A DNA stretch of 19,749 nucleotides. It comes from Perkinsus olseni. Lineage: Eukaryota > Perkinsozoa > Perkinsida > Perkinsidae. The position numbers and the translations under genes are program-made. Positions 1-9,254 of this stretch are shown piece after piece (within the stretch, counting starts at the first letter, position 1; every line of letters starts with the position of its first letter). Below the pieces are notes generated by a model that saw nothing but the letters and a program-made list of their open reading frames with translations, searched no databases and was not told the origin of the DNA. Where the stretch lies: NCBI GenBank assembly GCA_013115135.1, contig JABANP010000746.1, forward strand, positions 1 through 19,749. The letters run 5' to 3'.

Positions 1-2919
1 TTCTCTCGCTCGTTTCAGCTGATGACGGATGCGAGTGATGTGGCTATTGGGGCCGTCTTGGAACAGGACGGGCGACCCCTGGCATTCTTCAGTCAGGCTC
101 TTACTCCTACGCAGAAGGTATGGCCGGTGTATGAGCGGGAGGCGTACGCCGTGTTTAAGGCGCTGGAGAGGTTTCGACCTCTACTCTGGGGTTACCATTT
201 CGACTTGGTCGTGTACTCTGACCATAAGCCCCTGGAGTGGATCCAGACCGCAACGACTCCCAAGGTTCAACGTTGGCTTATCTCGATGTCCCAGTTCAAG
301 TTCAAGGTGCTCTACAAAAAGGGCAAGGACAATGTGGTGGCGGACGCTTTGTCCCGAGTCGTTCTTCCAGATGACGAGGGGGAGCCCGCCGGAAGCCACG
401 TCCCTGCCAAGGCTGTAGAGCGACTGGGGGAGTGTGCACCTGGGGTGCAGGAGGAGGATCAAGTGCCTGAGAAGTTGCAGAGTAGCTTGTTGCCTGCCTG
501 TGTTCTGACGGTGGGTGACCGTTGGTCGACCGAGGAGTTGGTGGATCAGCAAGAAGGAGACCAAGTTATTCGGGTCGTGCGTGATCGGGTACGGCAGGAG
601 GGGCCCTTAGCCCGTACGGAGCTAAAGGAGGAGGAGTTCAGACCCTATCGTCGGGTCTGGTTGACTCTGTTCGTGCATAGCTCAGGGTTATTGGTGCGGA
701 AGGTACAGTTGAAGGACGAGCAGGTTGCACGCTTCGTCCCAGTGGTTCCTGTTCAGCTTCGTCCTGAAGTGTTGGAACGGTTCCACGCGTTGGCGGGTCA
801 TTTTCGCAGAGAACATATGGTCGCTGCGCTCAAGCGTACGGCGTATTGGCCTGGTATGAGCAAAGCGGTGAGTGATTATATTTTGCGATGTCCCGACTGT
901 GCCCCTCACAAGAATGTGGCTTTGCCGCATTTGCCGTTTGTTCCGCACCCAGTTGGTACTCCTTGGCATACAGTGGCCATCGACTTTCTGATGGTGGCCC
1001 CGTCACGAGGTGGCGGCTCGAAGCTCTTGGTCGTGGTTGACCACTTCACGAGATGGGCGGAGGCGGTGCCTGTGGCTGGGGAGAGTACGGCGGAGGCGCT
1101 AAAGGCGTTGCTGTATATCTTCTCGGTGCACGGACCTCCAGCTCGTATCCTGTCGGATCAGGGAAGCGCATTTGAGTCCCGACTGTTCAAGGATGTCTTA
1201 TCCCAACTTGGGGTTGCTAAGTCCCGTACGTCGATTTATCACCCCAATGCTAATGGTCATGTGGAGCGCTTCAACAGTACGATTCTTAATCTGTTGAGGA
1301 CGCATGTACTGAGACTGGACAGTTGGCAGGATCATCTGCGCTCGGTTCTGTGGGCGTATAATACGACGCCGCACAGTGTGACGGGTTACTCTCCCTTCTT
1401 CTTGATGTACGGGCGAGAGCCCCCTCTAATGTTCTTCCCTTCGTTGGAGCCCTATGTTGATTATGTGTACGACCCTGACGGATACCAGAGGCATTTGTCC
1501 CGTGTTCGAGCTTGTATTGAGGACAATGTGGATGAATGGGTTACGTCGCAAGGTGCTGGGTTCCGACGGCTTCAAGAACAGGAGGCGGCTTTCCGAAGAC
1601 ACTTCGTGGGACAGCGGGTTCGGTTGCGGATCTCCCATCCCAACAATGTCCCGGGACGGAAGTTGTTGCCGAAGTGGCAGCTGGATTGGTATATTGCCAA
1701 GTTCGTTCCCGGTACGCATTATAAGACGGTGGTGTTACGGCGCTATCCGTTGAGGGAGGAGAAGGTAATTTCGACTGATTTTATTGTACCGGACCCGGTG
1801 CAACCGGATGTGGTGCCACCTTCGCTCGATATTGTGAAGCTCGACCCCCCTGCTGAGGAGGCCCCGCAGATCGCGCAGTTTCCATTCAGGGAAGAGCTGG
1901 CTCAAGGGAACCGTCCGGGTCCGAGTGATCAGGATGATTGTGTAGAAGATGTGAACATTGAGCCTGATGGTGAAGATTTTGTTGATGTCCCGTACGTCTA
2001 TGGTGGACAGGGAGAGGATCCGTTGGCGGAAGAGCGGGAGGATTTGTTCCCCCGTGCTGAAGATTCTGGGCGGAAGACCATTCCGGAGTTGGAGGCTCCT
2101 ATTCCGGTGCCTGTAAGGGCTCCTGTCCAAGTATCAGTACCCCAAGAGGTACGGTCAGTTTCGTCAAGGACTGCCTCTTCGGCGACGGTGAGTCATGCTT
2201 CGTCGAGGACTGCCTCTTCGGCGACGGTGAGTCATGGTCCGATGGTAGAGCAGGTTGTCCCTGAGCAGGATACTGTGGAGCCAGCCTCGGATTCATTATC
2301 TCGGGGTTCAGAGCAAATTTCGAATCCTGAGCAGTGTGCTTCGGATAGTGATGTTAGTGGGAGTCGTAGTCGCAGTGAAGGTTCTCAGCCTCCTCTTGGG
2401 TCGGAGATCTTCCATTGTTCGACTCCAACTCATACGGTGTCGGCCCCACCGGCAGACTTTAATCAGCTGCTAAGTCGTTCTTCAGTTTCATCCAGGCATA
2501 CGGTGAGTGCACCACCGGACTTGGGTGTCCCAGAGACTCTACAGCAGCGACGAGTGGAGGAGTCTGTCCCGTTGGAAAATGTGGGGGCCTTGTCGTCTTC
2601 GTCGTCGTCGGATTCTGCTTCGGCAGAAGACCCCGAAAGTACGGTCTCGAGATCGTCGACGCACAGTTCAGTTACTGGTGCTGTTCCTGAAACGCCGGCC
2701 CCGCCGGATGATGTTAGGTCACCCGACGGAACTCCTGCGGTGTCAGCTCGAAGTGTGAGCTCTGCAGTGTCGGCGAGAAGTTATGCTGACGTGGTTGCCT
2801 CTAGCCCTTCGCCAGAGCCATCACCGGTTCAGCTACGACGGAGTTTGAGAACTCCTAAGGTTCCTCAGCGGTTCTCTCCGAGTCAGTATACGGCTCGTGG
2901 AGGCTATGGCGCTGAGTAG
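1..2919 (+). CDS. pol: Ty3/gypsy retrotransposon pol, 3' part: RNase H, integrase, long C-terminal tail (5' truncated by window)
   Basis: The frame is open from base 1, so protease and reverse transcriptase probably lie upstream of the window. Residues are numbered from the Met at 22. An RNase H domain comes first, with D3 (TDAS), E40 (YEREAY), D67 (YSDHKPLEW) and a closing ADALSR. An HHCC integrase zinc finger follows at about 259-294 (AGHFRREH ... CPDC), then the integrase core with D321 (AIDF), D379 (LSDQGS) and E415 (HVERFN). The D379-E415 spacing is exactly 35 residues, the DD35E arrangement. RNase H before integrase is the Metaviridae order. A basic integrase C-terminal region runs to about 600. 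Instead of a chromodomain there is a tail of about 350 residues, first acidic, then Ser/Thr/Pro-rich, ending in a basic RRSLRTPK-type motif. No stop or frameshift interrupts this part, so the copy may be young. Upstream pol, gag and the 5' LTR are outside the window. Confidence 0.95.
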   Translation, partial: FSRSFQLMTDASDVAIGAVLEQDGRPLAFFSQALTPTQKVWPVYEREAYAVFKALERFRPLLWGYHFDLVVYSDHKPLEWIQTATTPKVQRWLISMSQFKFKVLYKKGKDNVVADALSRVVLPDDEGEPAGSHVPAKAVERLGECAPGVQEEDQVPEKLQSSLLPACVLTVGDRWSTEELVDQQEGDQVIRVVRDRVRQEGPLARTELKEEEFRPYRRVWLTLFVHSSGLLVRKVQLKDEQVARFVPVVPVQLRPEVLERFHALAGHFRREHMVAALKRTAYWPGMSKAVSDYILRCPDCAPHKNVALPHLPFVPHPVGTPWHTVAIDFLMVAPSRGGGSKLLVVVDHFTRWAEAVPVAGESTAEALKALLYIFSVHGPPARILSDQGSAFESRLFKDVLSQLGVAKSRTSIYHPNANGHVERFNSTILNLLRTHVLRLDSWQDHLRSVLWAYNTTPHSVTGYSPFFLMYGREPPLMFFPSLEPYVDYVYDPDGYQRHLSRVRACIEDNVDEWVTSQGAGFRRLQEQEAAFRRHFVGQRVRLRISHPNNVPGRKLLPKWQLDWYIAKFVPGTHYKTVVLRRYPLREEKVISTDFIVPDPVQPDVVPPSLDIVKLDPPAEEAPQIAQFPFREELAQGNRPGPSDQDDCVEDVNIEPDGEDFVDVPYVYGGQGEDPLAEEREDLFPRAEDSGRKTIPELEAPIPVPVRAPVQVSVPQEVRSVSSRTASSATVSHASSRTASSATVSHGPMVEQVVPEQDTVEPASDSLSRGSEQISNPEQCASDSDVSGSRSRSEGSQPPLGSEIFHCSTPTHTVSAPPADFNQLLSRSSVSSRHTVSAPPDLGVPETLQQRRVEESVPLENVGALSSSSSSDSASAEDPESTVSRSSTHSSVTGAVPETPAPPDDVRSPDGTPAVSARSVSSAVSARSYADVVASSPSPEPSPVQLRRSLRTPKVPQRFSPSQYTARGGYGAE
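2161..2238 (+). repeat. In-frame tandem 39-bp duplication in the pol tail
   Basis: Two adjacent 39-bp units (2161-2199 and 2200-2238) match at 37 of 39 positions by eye. They encode two copies of the 13-residue unit SSRTASSATVSHA/G, so the frame is kept. The unit lies in the Ser-rich linker of the pol tail. Related HTVSAPP segments recur at about 2430-2450 and 2498-2517, suggesting this disordered tail evolves by local duplication. Confidence 0.9.
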
Positions 2920-3447
2920 AGTGTGTTGTGTTACTAGGCGTGTCCCGGGTGCGCGCCTATTGTTCTATGGAATATGTATATCGCACCTGTGTCTCTTGCT
3001 ATTGTCTGCTCTTTCCCCGTCTTACGGTGATAAAATATATTCTCGTATATAGATATATTTTGGGGGAGTGAGTGGAGGAGTGGTGCGTGTATGTGGAAGA
3101 ATTATTTTGATTTTGGGGGCACTTGTCCCGCGATGTGGTTACGCGTCTTAGTGCCTGGTTTCAGCGCGCCTAGTTTGGTAGGACCGGGGCTTGGTGCTTG
3201 CGGGGACGCCTGCGGCGTCGAGTTCCCTGTTCTTAGTCCGAGCTAGGGTTTTTGGTCGATTCGCGATGCACTGGGGATCTCTTCCAGGTGGGCGCCCGCT
3301 CGGGGATTTCTCGCTCGTGCTGACCGTTTCGTCATTGGAGTTGCGCTGCTCCCCATTTCTCTTTGGTTAACGTGACTGGATCGGGTTGTTATTTGCGTCG
3401 TATTGTCGTATTGTTCGCCCTGTCAGCTTCTGACACCCCGTTCCGTC
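2920..3447 (+). other. Non-coding spacer between pol and the second ORF, with AT-rich hairpin
   Basis: Stops occur in all plus frames here, starting with the pol TAG. A perfect 9-bp inverted repeat, AAAATATAT (3032-3040) and ATATATTTT (3053-3061), flanks a 12-nt loop that also contains TATATA. A G/purine-rich run (about 3061-3081, GGGGGAGTGAGTGGAGGAG) follows directly. The hairpin could mark a 3' end for the pol transcript, or the TATA-like core could serve as an internal promoter for the downstream ORF. The G-rich run could also be a polypurine-like tract. None of these roles is shown. Two TGTCCCG heptamers (2941, 3124) lie in this spacer. Confidence 0.5.
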
Positions 3448-6435
3448 ATGTTGTCATTGTTGCGCCCATTGCTGCATGTCCCGGACCCTTCAAGAGACGA
3501 GGATGATGAGACCAGCTTTCGTAAGCTTCTGGATCAAGGCCGTCCTGCTACACCCCCAAGAGCTCGCAAGCAGCATCATTCTGGCACTGAGTTCGACGCG
3601 ACTGGTCGTCCTGTCCCGCCTAGAACTGAGGCTGGCTTGCCGAGTGCGGCTCTAGATGCTCACGATAGGAGTGGTTCTTTGTCCCGGATCGCCCCTTATG
3701 CTGGTCCTATGCATTCTCCTCGTTGGTTCGCGGCGTGCTCAATGTCGCAGGGTCTAAGGGCCCGTGTTAATTTCGGTACTCCGTGGATTGATCCCAAGGT
3801 ACGTGTGCAGTGTTGGGGTAAGGCGGACTTCCTCTTCTGCGACGAGACTGTTCCGCTGACCGTCGCCACTGCCTTTGCCCCGTTCGTGGTGGATGTGCCT
3901 CCTCCTGTGGTGGGACTCTATAGTACCTCTGCCCCGAAGGACCCCGCTGTTTCGGATCTCGCGGTTCTGATGTGCGCGTGTGGCTTCTGGTTGAGCCACG
4001 AGGCGGTCTACTACTGTGAGTGCTGCCTCTCGGTTCTTAAGATGCAGGGTTCGTCGTTTGAGTCTCAACTACGTTCGGTTGCTAGACATTTTAATTTGGC
4101 GGGACATGCTGATGCTCAGATGTCGATTCCGGCTCGTAAGCGTCCCGCTTCTGTCCCGTCCACCGGTCTGTACATCTTTCCGTTTTTGTTCTGGGATCAT
4201 CCCATCCTTGCGGAGTCCGTGGTGTCTGCCGATACGTTGATGGATGCCGTGCTGGCTGAGCGACTGCCCCGTTGTCTCAAGAGATTCGCTTCTATTCTGA
4301 GGAGTCGTCTGAATGCTAGTCGTCATACGGTGTTCGTTCATCAGCGTATGGGTCGTCTGTTTGTGCTAGAGGCTCGCAAGGAGTTTGCCCCGGAAGGGTT
4401 CTATAAGGGATCTCGGGAGAGGGTTCCCCCGTTCGTTTTGCCTATGGGGACCTGTCCCTTTGATGCGGAATTGGATGCGGAGCTGAGTTTCCTTCGTTTT
4501 TCTATTGATGAGGATATTGCTCCGTCCTCGCTAGGTTCCCCTTCCGTTCCGGCAACCTCTACTAGTGAGTCCTCTCTGGCGGCGTTTTCGGCTTCTGTGG
4601 CTCTGTCCCGCTCTAGGGATAGTCTTCGTGCTGCTGAAATTACGTCTGCTGTGGTTCCCGATGTCAGAGTCCAAGAACAGGTTTCGTCTCCGGCTGAATC
4701 CTCTACGCGGTTTGTGGTGGAGCGCCAGACTGAAGACCGTTCTCGCCGACCTCTGTCCCGGTCCGATAGTGAGGAACCTCCACTACAGCGCCCGCGGTTG
4801 TACGATGCCCCGGTTGACGAACCCGAGTATTTCTCACCTACGGCGGAGATTGAAGCGAGAGCAAGCTTCTTGTTGTCCCCGGCGCTTACTGCGCCCTTGA
4901 GTCCTCCTCCGCCTCCGGAAGAGTGGACGCTTGAGTCCGTCCAAGCTGGGCGGGTTCCTCGTGATGTTCGACAAGGTTTGCCCCCGCTCCCTGAGAATCC
5001 TACTGAGCAGCAGATTATCCGTCGTATGAGAGCGATTGAAGAGCGCATGGCTCTCTTGTCCCGTGTTGAGAGCGTCTCTAGACAACTGGATCATTTGAAT
5101 GTGAGAGGCTCTTCGTCCCGTCCCACAGGTCCTCCTTCGACCGAAGCCACGCCGGCTCCCGGTGTTATTCGCTGGGGCAAGGGTGTTCGTCCCGGTTGGC
5201 AAGACCCTCGTTCATTGGTCGAGAGGATGGATGACCCCGTCGGACCTGAGGACTGGATACAGTGGGATAATGGTGTCTACGCTGTGGCAGGTGAACGTCG
5301 TGACTATTCCATTGCCGAGGTGGATGAGCTCAACCGTGTGGCTAATGCTGGGCCTCATCCGGAAGATCGCTATGGTCCTGATAGTTACGATGTCCCGCTC
5401 CCTCCACAGCAACCAAAACCCCACTTCGATTGGGATATCGATAGTGCTATCGCTCGTTCTGGACTTCGACATCCTGGGTGGACTGAGCCTTCACCTTTTG
5501 TCCCGAAGTCTCGTACTTGGGACTCTATCTGCTTGAGGGGATCGGAACGAGAAGGATGTGGTTGGTTGCGTCAGTCTCCTACAGCAATTGCCCCGGAGGA
5601 CTTCGCCAACCACGAGTGGAACGAGTACTGGCAGACGTTCGGTGATACTCAGTGTTCGTCCCGTGTGCTTCGTTCCCAAGTTATCTTCGAGGATCTCAAG
5701 GTCGCTGGTATGGTTTCGTCTTTGGATGAGGACTGTGCGGGTCGTTGCCTATTACTGTCCGGCCTCAGTGCTGGCCCGTATCGCAATGTGTCCCGTGGGG
5801 AGAGTCCCTATCCTCCACCTTATATCCCAGCGGCGTCGGCTATTCTGCGTTGGCTCCATAGCGCCGATGTCCCGGCCATGTCGGTGACTATACATTGCGA
5901 GCATGACCATCGTTATGGAGAACCTCGAAGTGAGTGTACGGTCCTTCTCTGTTGTGCTCGTCATGTCCAGCTTAGCGTCCATCGCATAATGCGTTTGTCC
6001 CGTGAGCGCCCTCTACGTCCTCGAGCCTATACCTTTGTGGCTCGTAGCAACCGTACATTCGAGCTCAACCTCTGGGACCAAAAAGGACGTCGCTCCGGCT
6101 TGGACAAGCCTGAGGCCTTGGTGGACTTGCTATACAAGTACGAAGTGGCCAAGAACCAACGCGACGATGTCCCGTTGCCGTTCACAAGCTTTTACCGTTG
6201 GCCATCTTTCTTCCGGGATATTCGTCCCGCGGAGTGGCTTTGGGCTGAGATGTACGCCTACCCCTACGGCGCGGATCAGGAATATTTGTCCCTGAACTGG
6301 ATCTGGAAGCAGACGGGACTGGATGCTGGACTTGAAGAGATTGTCTACCCTCTAATGGAGTATTATCGTGAAGTCGACTCTGATACTGTCCCGGGCAGAT
6401 GGCCTGGATGGAGCCGGCATGGGCCTAATGCGTAG
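3448..6435 (+). CDS. Unrecognised 995-aa ORF downstream of pol, probably carried by the retroelement
   Basis: The frame stays open upstream to about 3403, but the first ATG is at 3448, so I start there; a TTG start is not credible in a fungus. I recognise no family. Residues about 100-360 look globular, with a Cys-rich stretch at about 174-199 (CACG ... YYCECC). Residues about 360-510 are Ser/Pro/acidic low complexity. A likely short coiled coil is at about 518-550 (EQQIIRRMRAIEERM). The C-terminal 450 residues are Trp/Tyr-rich and globular, with a His/Cys cluster at about 816-840. There is no signal peptide, clear membrane segment, zinc knuckle, RT or integrase motif, so it resembles neither a typical envelope protein nor a typical gag. 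It shares strand, frame and the TGTCCCG heptamer with pol. Nearly 3 kb without a stop argues it is translated. Alternatives are an unusual gag of an adjacent element or a captured host gene. Confidence 0.75.
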   Translation: MLSLLRPLLHVPDPSRDEDDETSFRKLLDQGRPATPPRARKQHHSGTEFDATGRPVPPRTEAGLPSAALDAHDRSGSLSRIAPYAGPMHSPRWFAACSMSQGLRARVNFGTPWIDPKVRVQCWGKADFLFCDETVPLTVATAFAPFVVDVPPPVVGLYSTSAPKDPAVSDLAVLMCACGFWLSHEAVYYCECCLSVLKMQGSSFESQLRSVARHFNLAGHADAQMSIPARKRPASVPSTGLYIFPFLFWDHPILAESVVSADTLMDAVLAERLPRCLKRFASILRSRLNASRHTVFVHQRMGRLFVLEARKEFAPEGFYKGSRERVPPFVLPMGTCPFDAELDAELSFLRFSIDEDIAPSSLGSPSVPATSTSESSLAAFSASVALSRSRDSLRAAEITSAVVPDVRVQEQVSSPAESSTRFVVERQTEDRSRRPLSRSDSEEPPLQRPRLYDAPVDEPEYFSPTAEIEARASFLLSPALTAPLSPPPPPEEWTLESVQAGRVPRDVRQGLPPLPENPTEQQIIRRMRAIEERMALLSRVESVSRQLDHLNVRGSSSRPTGPPSTEATPAPGVIRWGKGVRPGWQDPRSLVERMDDPVGPEDWIQWDNGVYAVAGERRDYSIAEVDELNRVANAGPHPEDRYGPDSYDVPLPPQQPKPHFDWDIDSAIARSGLRHPGWTEPSPFVPKSRTWDSICLRGSEREGCGWLRQSPTAIAPEDFANHEWNEYWQTFGDTQCSSRVLRSQVIFEDLKVAGMVSSLDEDCAGRCLLLSGLSAGPYRNVSRGESPYPPPYIPAASAILRWLHSADVPAMSVTIHCEHDHRYGEPRSECTVLLCCARHVQLSVHRIMRLSRERPLRPRAYTFVARSNRTFELNLWDQKGRRSGLDKPEALVDLLYKYEVAKNQRDDVPLPFTSFYRWPSFFRDIRPAEWLWAEMYAYPYGADQEYLSLNWIWKQTGLDAGLEEIVYPLMEYYREVDSDTVPGRWPGWSRHGPNA

Positions 6436-7382
6436 AGTCTGTTATTTTATTTGTCCCGTTACTCCCTGATTTGAGTACGGTGACTACTCGCGCTGCTATA
6501 TTTCATTGTCTGCCGTGCCCCGACTACTGCTCTTTATTATTTCTAAGATGCCGGGATTAGTTCGCTGTGATAACTGTCCCGTGATTTTATGTATTGCCTC
6601 TGCTAAGGATCTGCTCAGGTTTGGCGGGGACGAGGTGTTGTGGGTGCAGATTGCCCACTACTAATGCTCCTATACTCGGTTGGTTGGTCCTGAGTATGTC
6701 CCGAGCACTCCCCAAGGGTTTTGTCAAGTCCCGAGAGAGGTCAAACCCTCGCAGTCCTTATATAGCTGATGAGCCCAATACCGATCGTCTGGGCAAGCGA
6801 GATGCTCAGGCCGTGCTGTGAAGTAGAGAGAAGAGTGAAGTGCATTGTTACACTACTTCTGTCCCAGGGTAGTGGTATTGGCTTATTCTGGCACAAGACA
6901 TCCGCTTGTTGAGTTTCCCCTAAGTGATATCCAAGTCAGTACCGCGACACACGGTGCGTGCGTGCGATCGTGGGGAAACCCCCTAGACAGGAAGGGTCCT
7001 CGCTAGCCAGCAGGCCGGGATATCTTTGAGAGTTGAGTTCTAATACTGTCGTCCCTGGATCTGAATCCTCCCGGACTATCATGATCATCACTGCTAGAAG
7101 CGTGAAAACAAGCTCGAAAGGAACATTCCCGGGCGTATCTCTCTACTGCTGAGAAATACTAGGCGCGAAGGACGGCTCTTGTTGTGAGCTTGTGCCCGTT
7201 TGCCGAGTTGCATTCACAATACAGACTCGAAAACACAGTATCCTGACCCATGAGAGGTAGCATGAACTAGGGACAGCATCACACACAACATTTTGACGAA
7301 CCTCGAATAATAAACCATAATAAACTTATGAGCAGCAAATAACTTCCATACTTCACACCCGTGGGTTAAGCCAGCTACTTAC
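6436..7382 (+). other. 3' flank of the element; candidate polypurine tract and 3' LTR start; no gene
   Basis: No supported gene is present. A purine-rich run with two T interruptions (6820-6840, GAAGTAGAGAGAAGAGTGAA) precedes TGCATTG at 6841 and TGTTACACTAC at 6846. This resembles a polypurine tract followed by an LTR beginning with TG. A small dyad, CACTAC (6851-6856) and GTAGTG (6869-6874), sits at that start. A TATATA lies at about 6757, before the candidate tract, which fits the LTR model less well. Two AATAAA hexamers (7309-7314, 7319-7324) could be poly(A) signals. I cannot place the LTR end, because the matching 5' LTR is outside the window. Confidence 0.3.
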
Positions 7383-8895
7383 CTCACACTCCTGCGAAAA
7401 ACGTGCCTTCACCATACATAGTACTCCATACGCCGCATTAGAGTACGGTGTAGCCAAGGCTGACAGTTGGTCCGGGGTTGGAGGCGTTATACTAGCATCC
7501 CCAACGAGCCACATGAATAGAGATGCGAACATGGCAGCATCACGATTGAGGAAGGGCTGAGTATCATCGAAGCCCTGTTTCCGTACAACGACATACTCTA
7601 GATAGCTGCGCAACTGCTGGTCGCATATACCGAGAAGGTAGTCATCTGTCCAGTTCTCCACCGGGTCCGGAAGGACTGGATCCGCCCTCGAGCTGAGCTG
7701 GACCAGCTCCCTCAATCGAGCAATATCAAACTTCAATTGCCTCTTCCTGAATAGCAGCAGAACTTGGATGAGGTCATCCCCAGGAGTCCTCGGTATATAG
7801 TCCATGAGGACAGTAGATAACCTAGATATCTTGAAGCCTTCTGCGGGCACAGGCATCTCTACCTGAATCCACACTCGCCAATCGACCTGGAAATACAAGA
7901 CTGATTCGTGACTCAAACCGCCACCGGCAGCAGCAGGAGCAGAGGCCCAGGCGGACAGTTGGGGCCGGGTGGTCGGTGTAAAGTCCATCGTTGGTACTCT
8001 CGGCATACGGCGCTTTTTGGTAGCTCATCGACTAGCTAGGGCGGTGCACTGGCCAACTTTGCCAAGAGATTCTTCTTGAGTCGGACGATTCGGCCCCTTC
8101 CCGTCTTTGCCCCCAAGATGGAGAATACGCTCTCACTGGCCATGAAGTGTCTATGGAGCTCCTCATTGACAGTAATATCGCCATAGTAGCAACCACCGTA
8201 TAACCCCGAACGGACAGGATGGATGTTCCCTCACCTTTTCGAGACAATCTCGAATGAAACCGCCTCCAAGTCTCCGTTAGATACAGAAATCAGAGCATAC
8301 TGCCAAAAATATCAGTCGAGAGTAAGAGACGAAAGAGCAGGAGACCGGGGTATATCACATGAATTTTGCCCTCATCAACCTCGGGATGAATGTCCAGCAC
8401 ATCATATTCATCCACCGACCCTTGACGGGATCTCGCAGTGGTAGTAGTAGTAGTTGGCTAAGAGGAAGACATTGGACTGGATGCCATAGCCTAGGTCCAC
8501 CTCCGCTATTCTAAACTAATACCCAACTTACACCCGGGTGAACAGTCGGATCGGGCTCAGACCGGCCCTGGCTCAATACCCTCTCACCAACTGCAGTGTA
8601 AGCTGAAATACTGTGATGTAGTGTGCTAGGTTCGGCATAATGGTAGTGAAATAAACCAGGCTGCTGTGGCAACTAGATCGCAGAAATGTCGGTTTCGTGA
8701 CTCACGACTCGAGCAGCTCGAGTTGAAGGCCTCATTCCGTGACGAATTCGGGGCGTTTATTCACTGCGCGACTGAGAACCTGACAGGTCCCCTTTGCGGA
8801 AGTGAGGCGGAGTAATTTCATCTCATCATCGATTCTACATATAACATCGGGTTCTGAGGGTGACTCGGGAGGAGAGGTCTATCGAACACCCACCG
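7383..8895 (-). pseudogene. Unrecognised multi-exon gene, copy 1 (probably degenerate)
   Basis: Read from high to low coordinates, supported exons are: an upstream block up to about 8895; 8532-8672 (ends at GTAAGT); 8359-8457; 8235-8299 (YALISVSNGDLEAVSF); about 8009-8184 (YYGDITVNEELHRHF); and 7383-7886 (168 codons, with GFKISRLSTV and NWTDDYLLGICDQQL, ending at a perfect GTAAGT donor). The exons were found by comparison with copy 2; I do not recognise the family. Damage: an in-frame TAG at 8036-8038 where copy 2 has Trp, and loss of the AG acceptor near 8185 that copy 2 keeps. The exon past 7382 was not found. It could still be expressed with altered splicing. The 504-nt 3' exon is intact, so decay is probably recent. 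Confidence 0.55.
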
Positions 8896-9254
8896 TAGGG
8901 CTTCCGAATGGTCTCAGTTTCGCAGATCGACTGTGAATTCTCATTGAGGACCAGCCTGAGGGAAATTGGGGGAAACAGCGTGAAGATTAGAATTATGTGA
9001 AGCCTTCACAGTGAAGGTGTACAGTAATTTGTACCCGGGAAATACTTCTCACTACAAGATTCAAGATGCAGGGGACGACTGATGAAATCTAGTGTGCCTT
9101 TGGGGAACGGTCAAGGAGTGAAGGCACGATGAGGAGGTGCCTTTTGACGTTGATAACAACGCAGCGCACTGGCGACTCGGAAGTAACATGAACAAAGAAC
9201 AGCGTATCGTAGTCCACTAGAACACTATGAATTGGGCACAACAAGGAGCTTCCA
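8896..9254. other. Spacer between the two duplicated copies
   Basis: I see no gene, RNA or clear repeat here. It separates the 5' end of copy 1 from the 3' end of copy 2, and I recognised no counterpart of it beyond the 5' end of copy 2. The duplication boundaries are therefore close to 7383-8895 and 9255-10795. Confidence 0.4.

Larger units (their letters stand above)
350..6703 (+). repeat. Dispersed TGTCCCG heptamer, 25 plus-strand copies across pol, the unknown ORF and flanks
   Basis: Exact copies start at 350, 889, 1496, 1647, 1986, 2565, 2941, 3124, 3477, 3612, 3680, 4152, 4604, 4754, 5057, 5391, 5499, 5789, 5868, 5996, 6168, 6387, 6452, 6575 and 6697. The reverse complement was seen once (4100-4106). 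I found no exact copy after 6703. In the second ORF the heptamer is read in two frames, mainly as Val-Pro (GTC CCG) and as Ser-Arg (TCC CGN). Copies at 2941, 3124, 6452, 6575 and 6697 are non-coding. Near variants CGTCCCG and AGTCCCG also recur. The counts were made by eye. Confidence 0.85.

Noticed and set aside
3403..3447. Start of the second ORF at 3403
   Set aside because: That codon is TTG. The first ATG in the frame is at 3448.
8707..8723. ACTCGAG-CAG-CTCGAGT palindrome
   Set aside because: Seven-base arms only and absent from the equivalent place in copy 2, so no function is implied.
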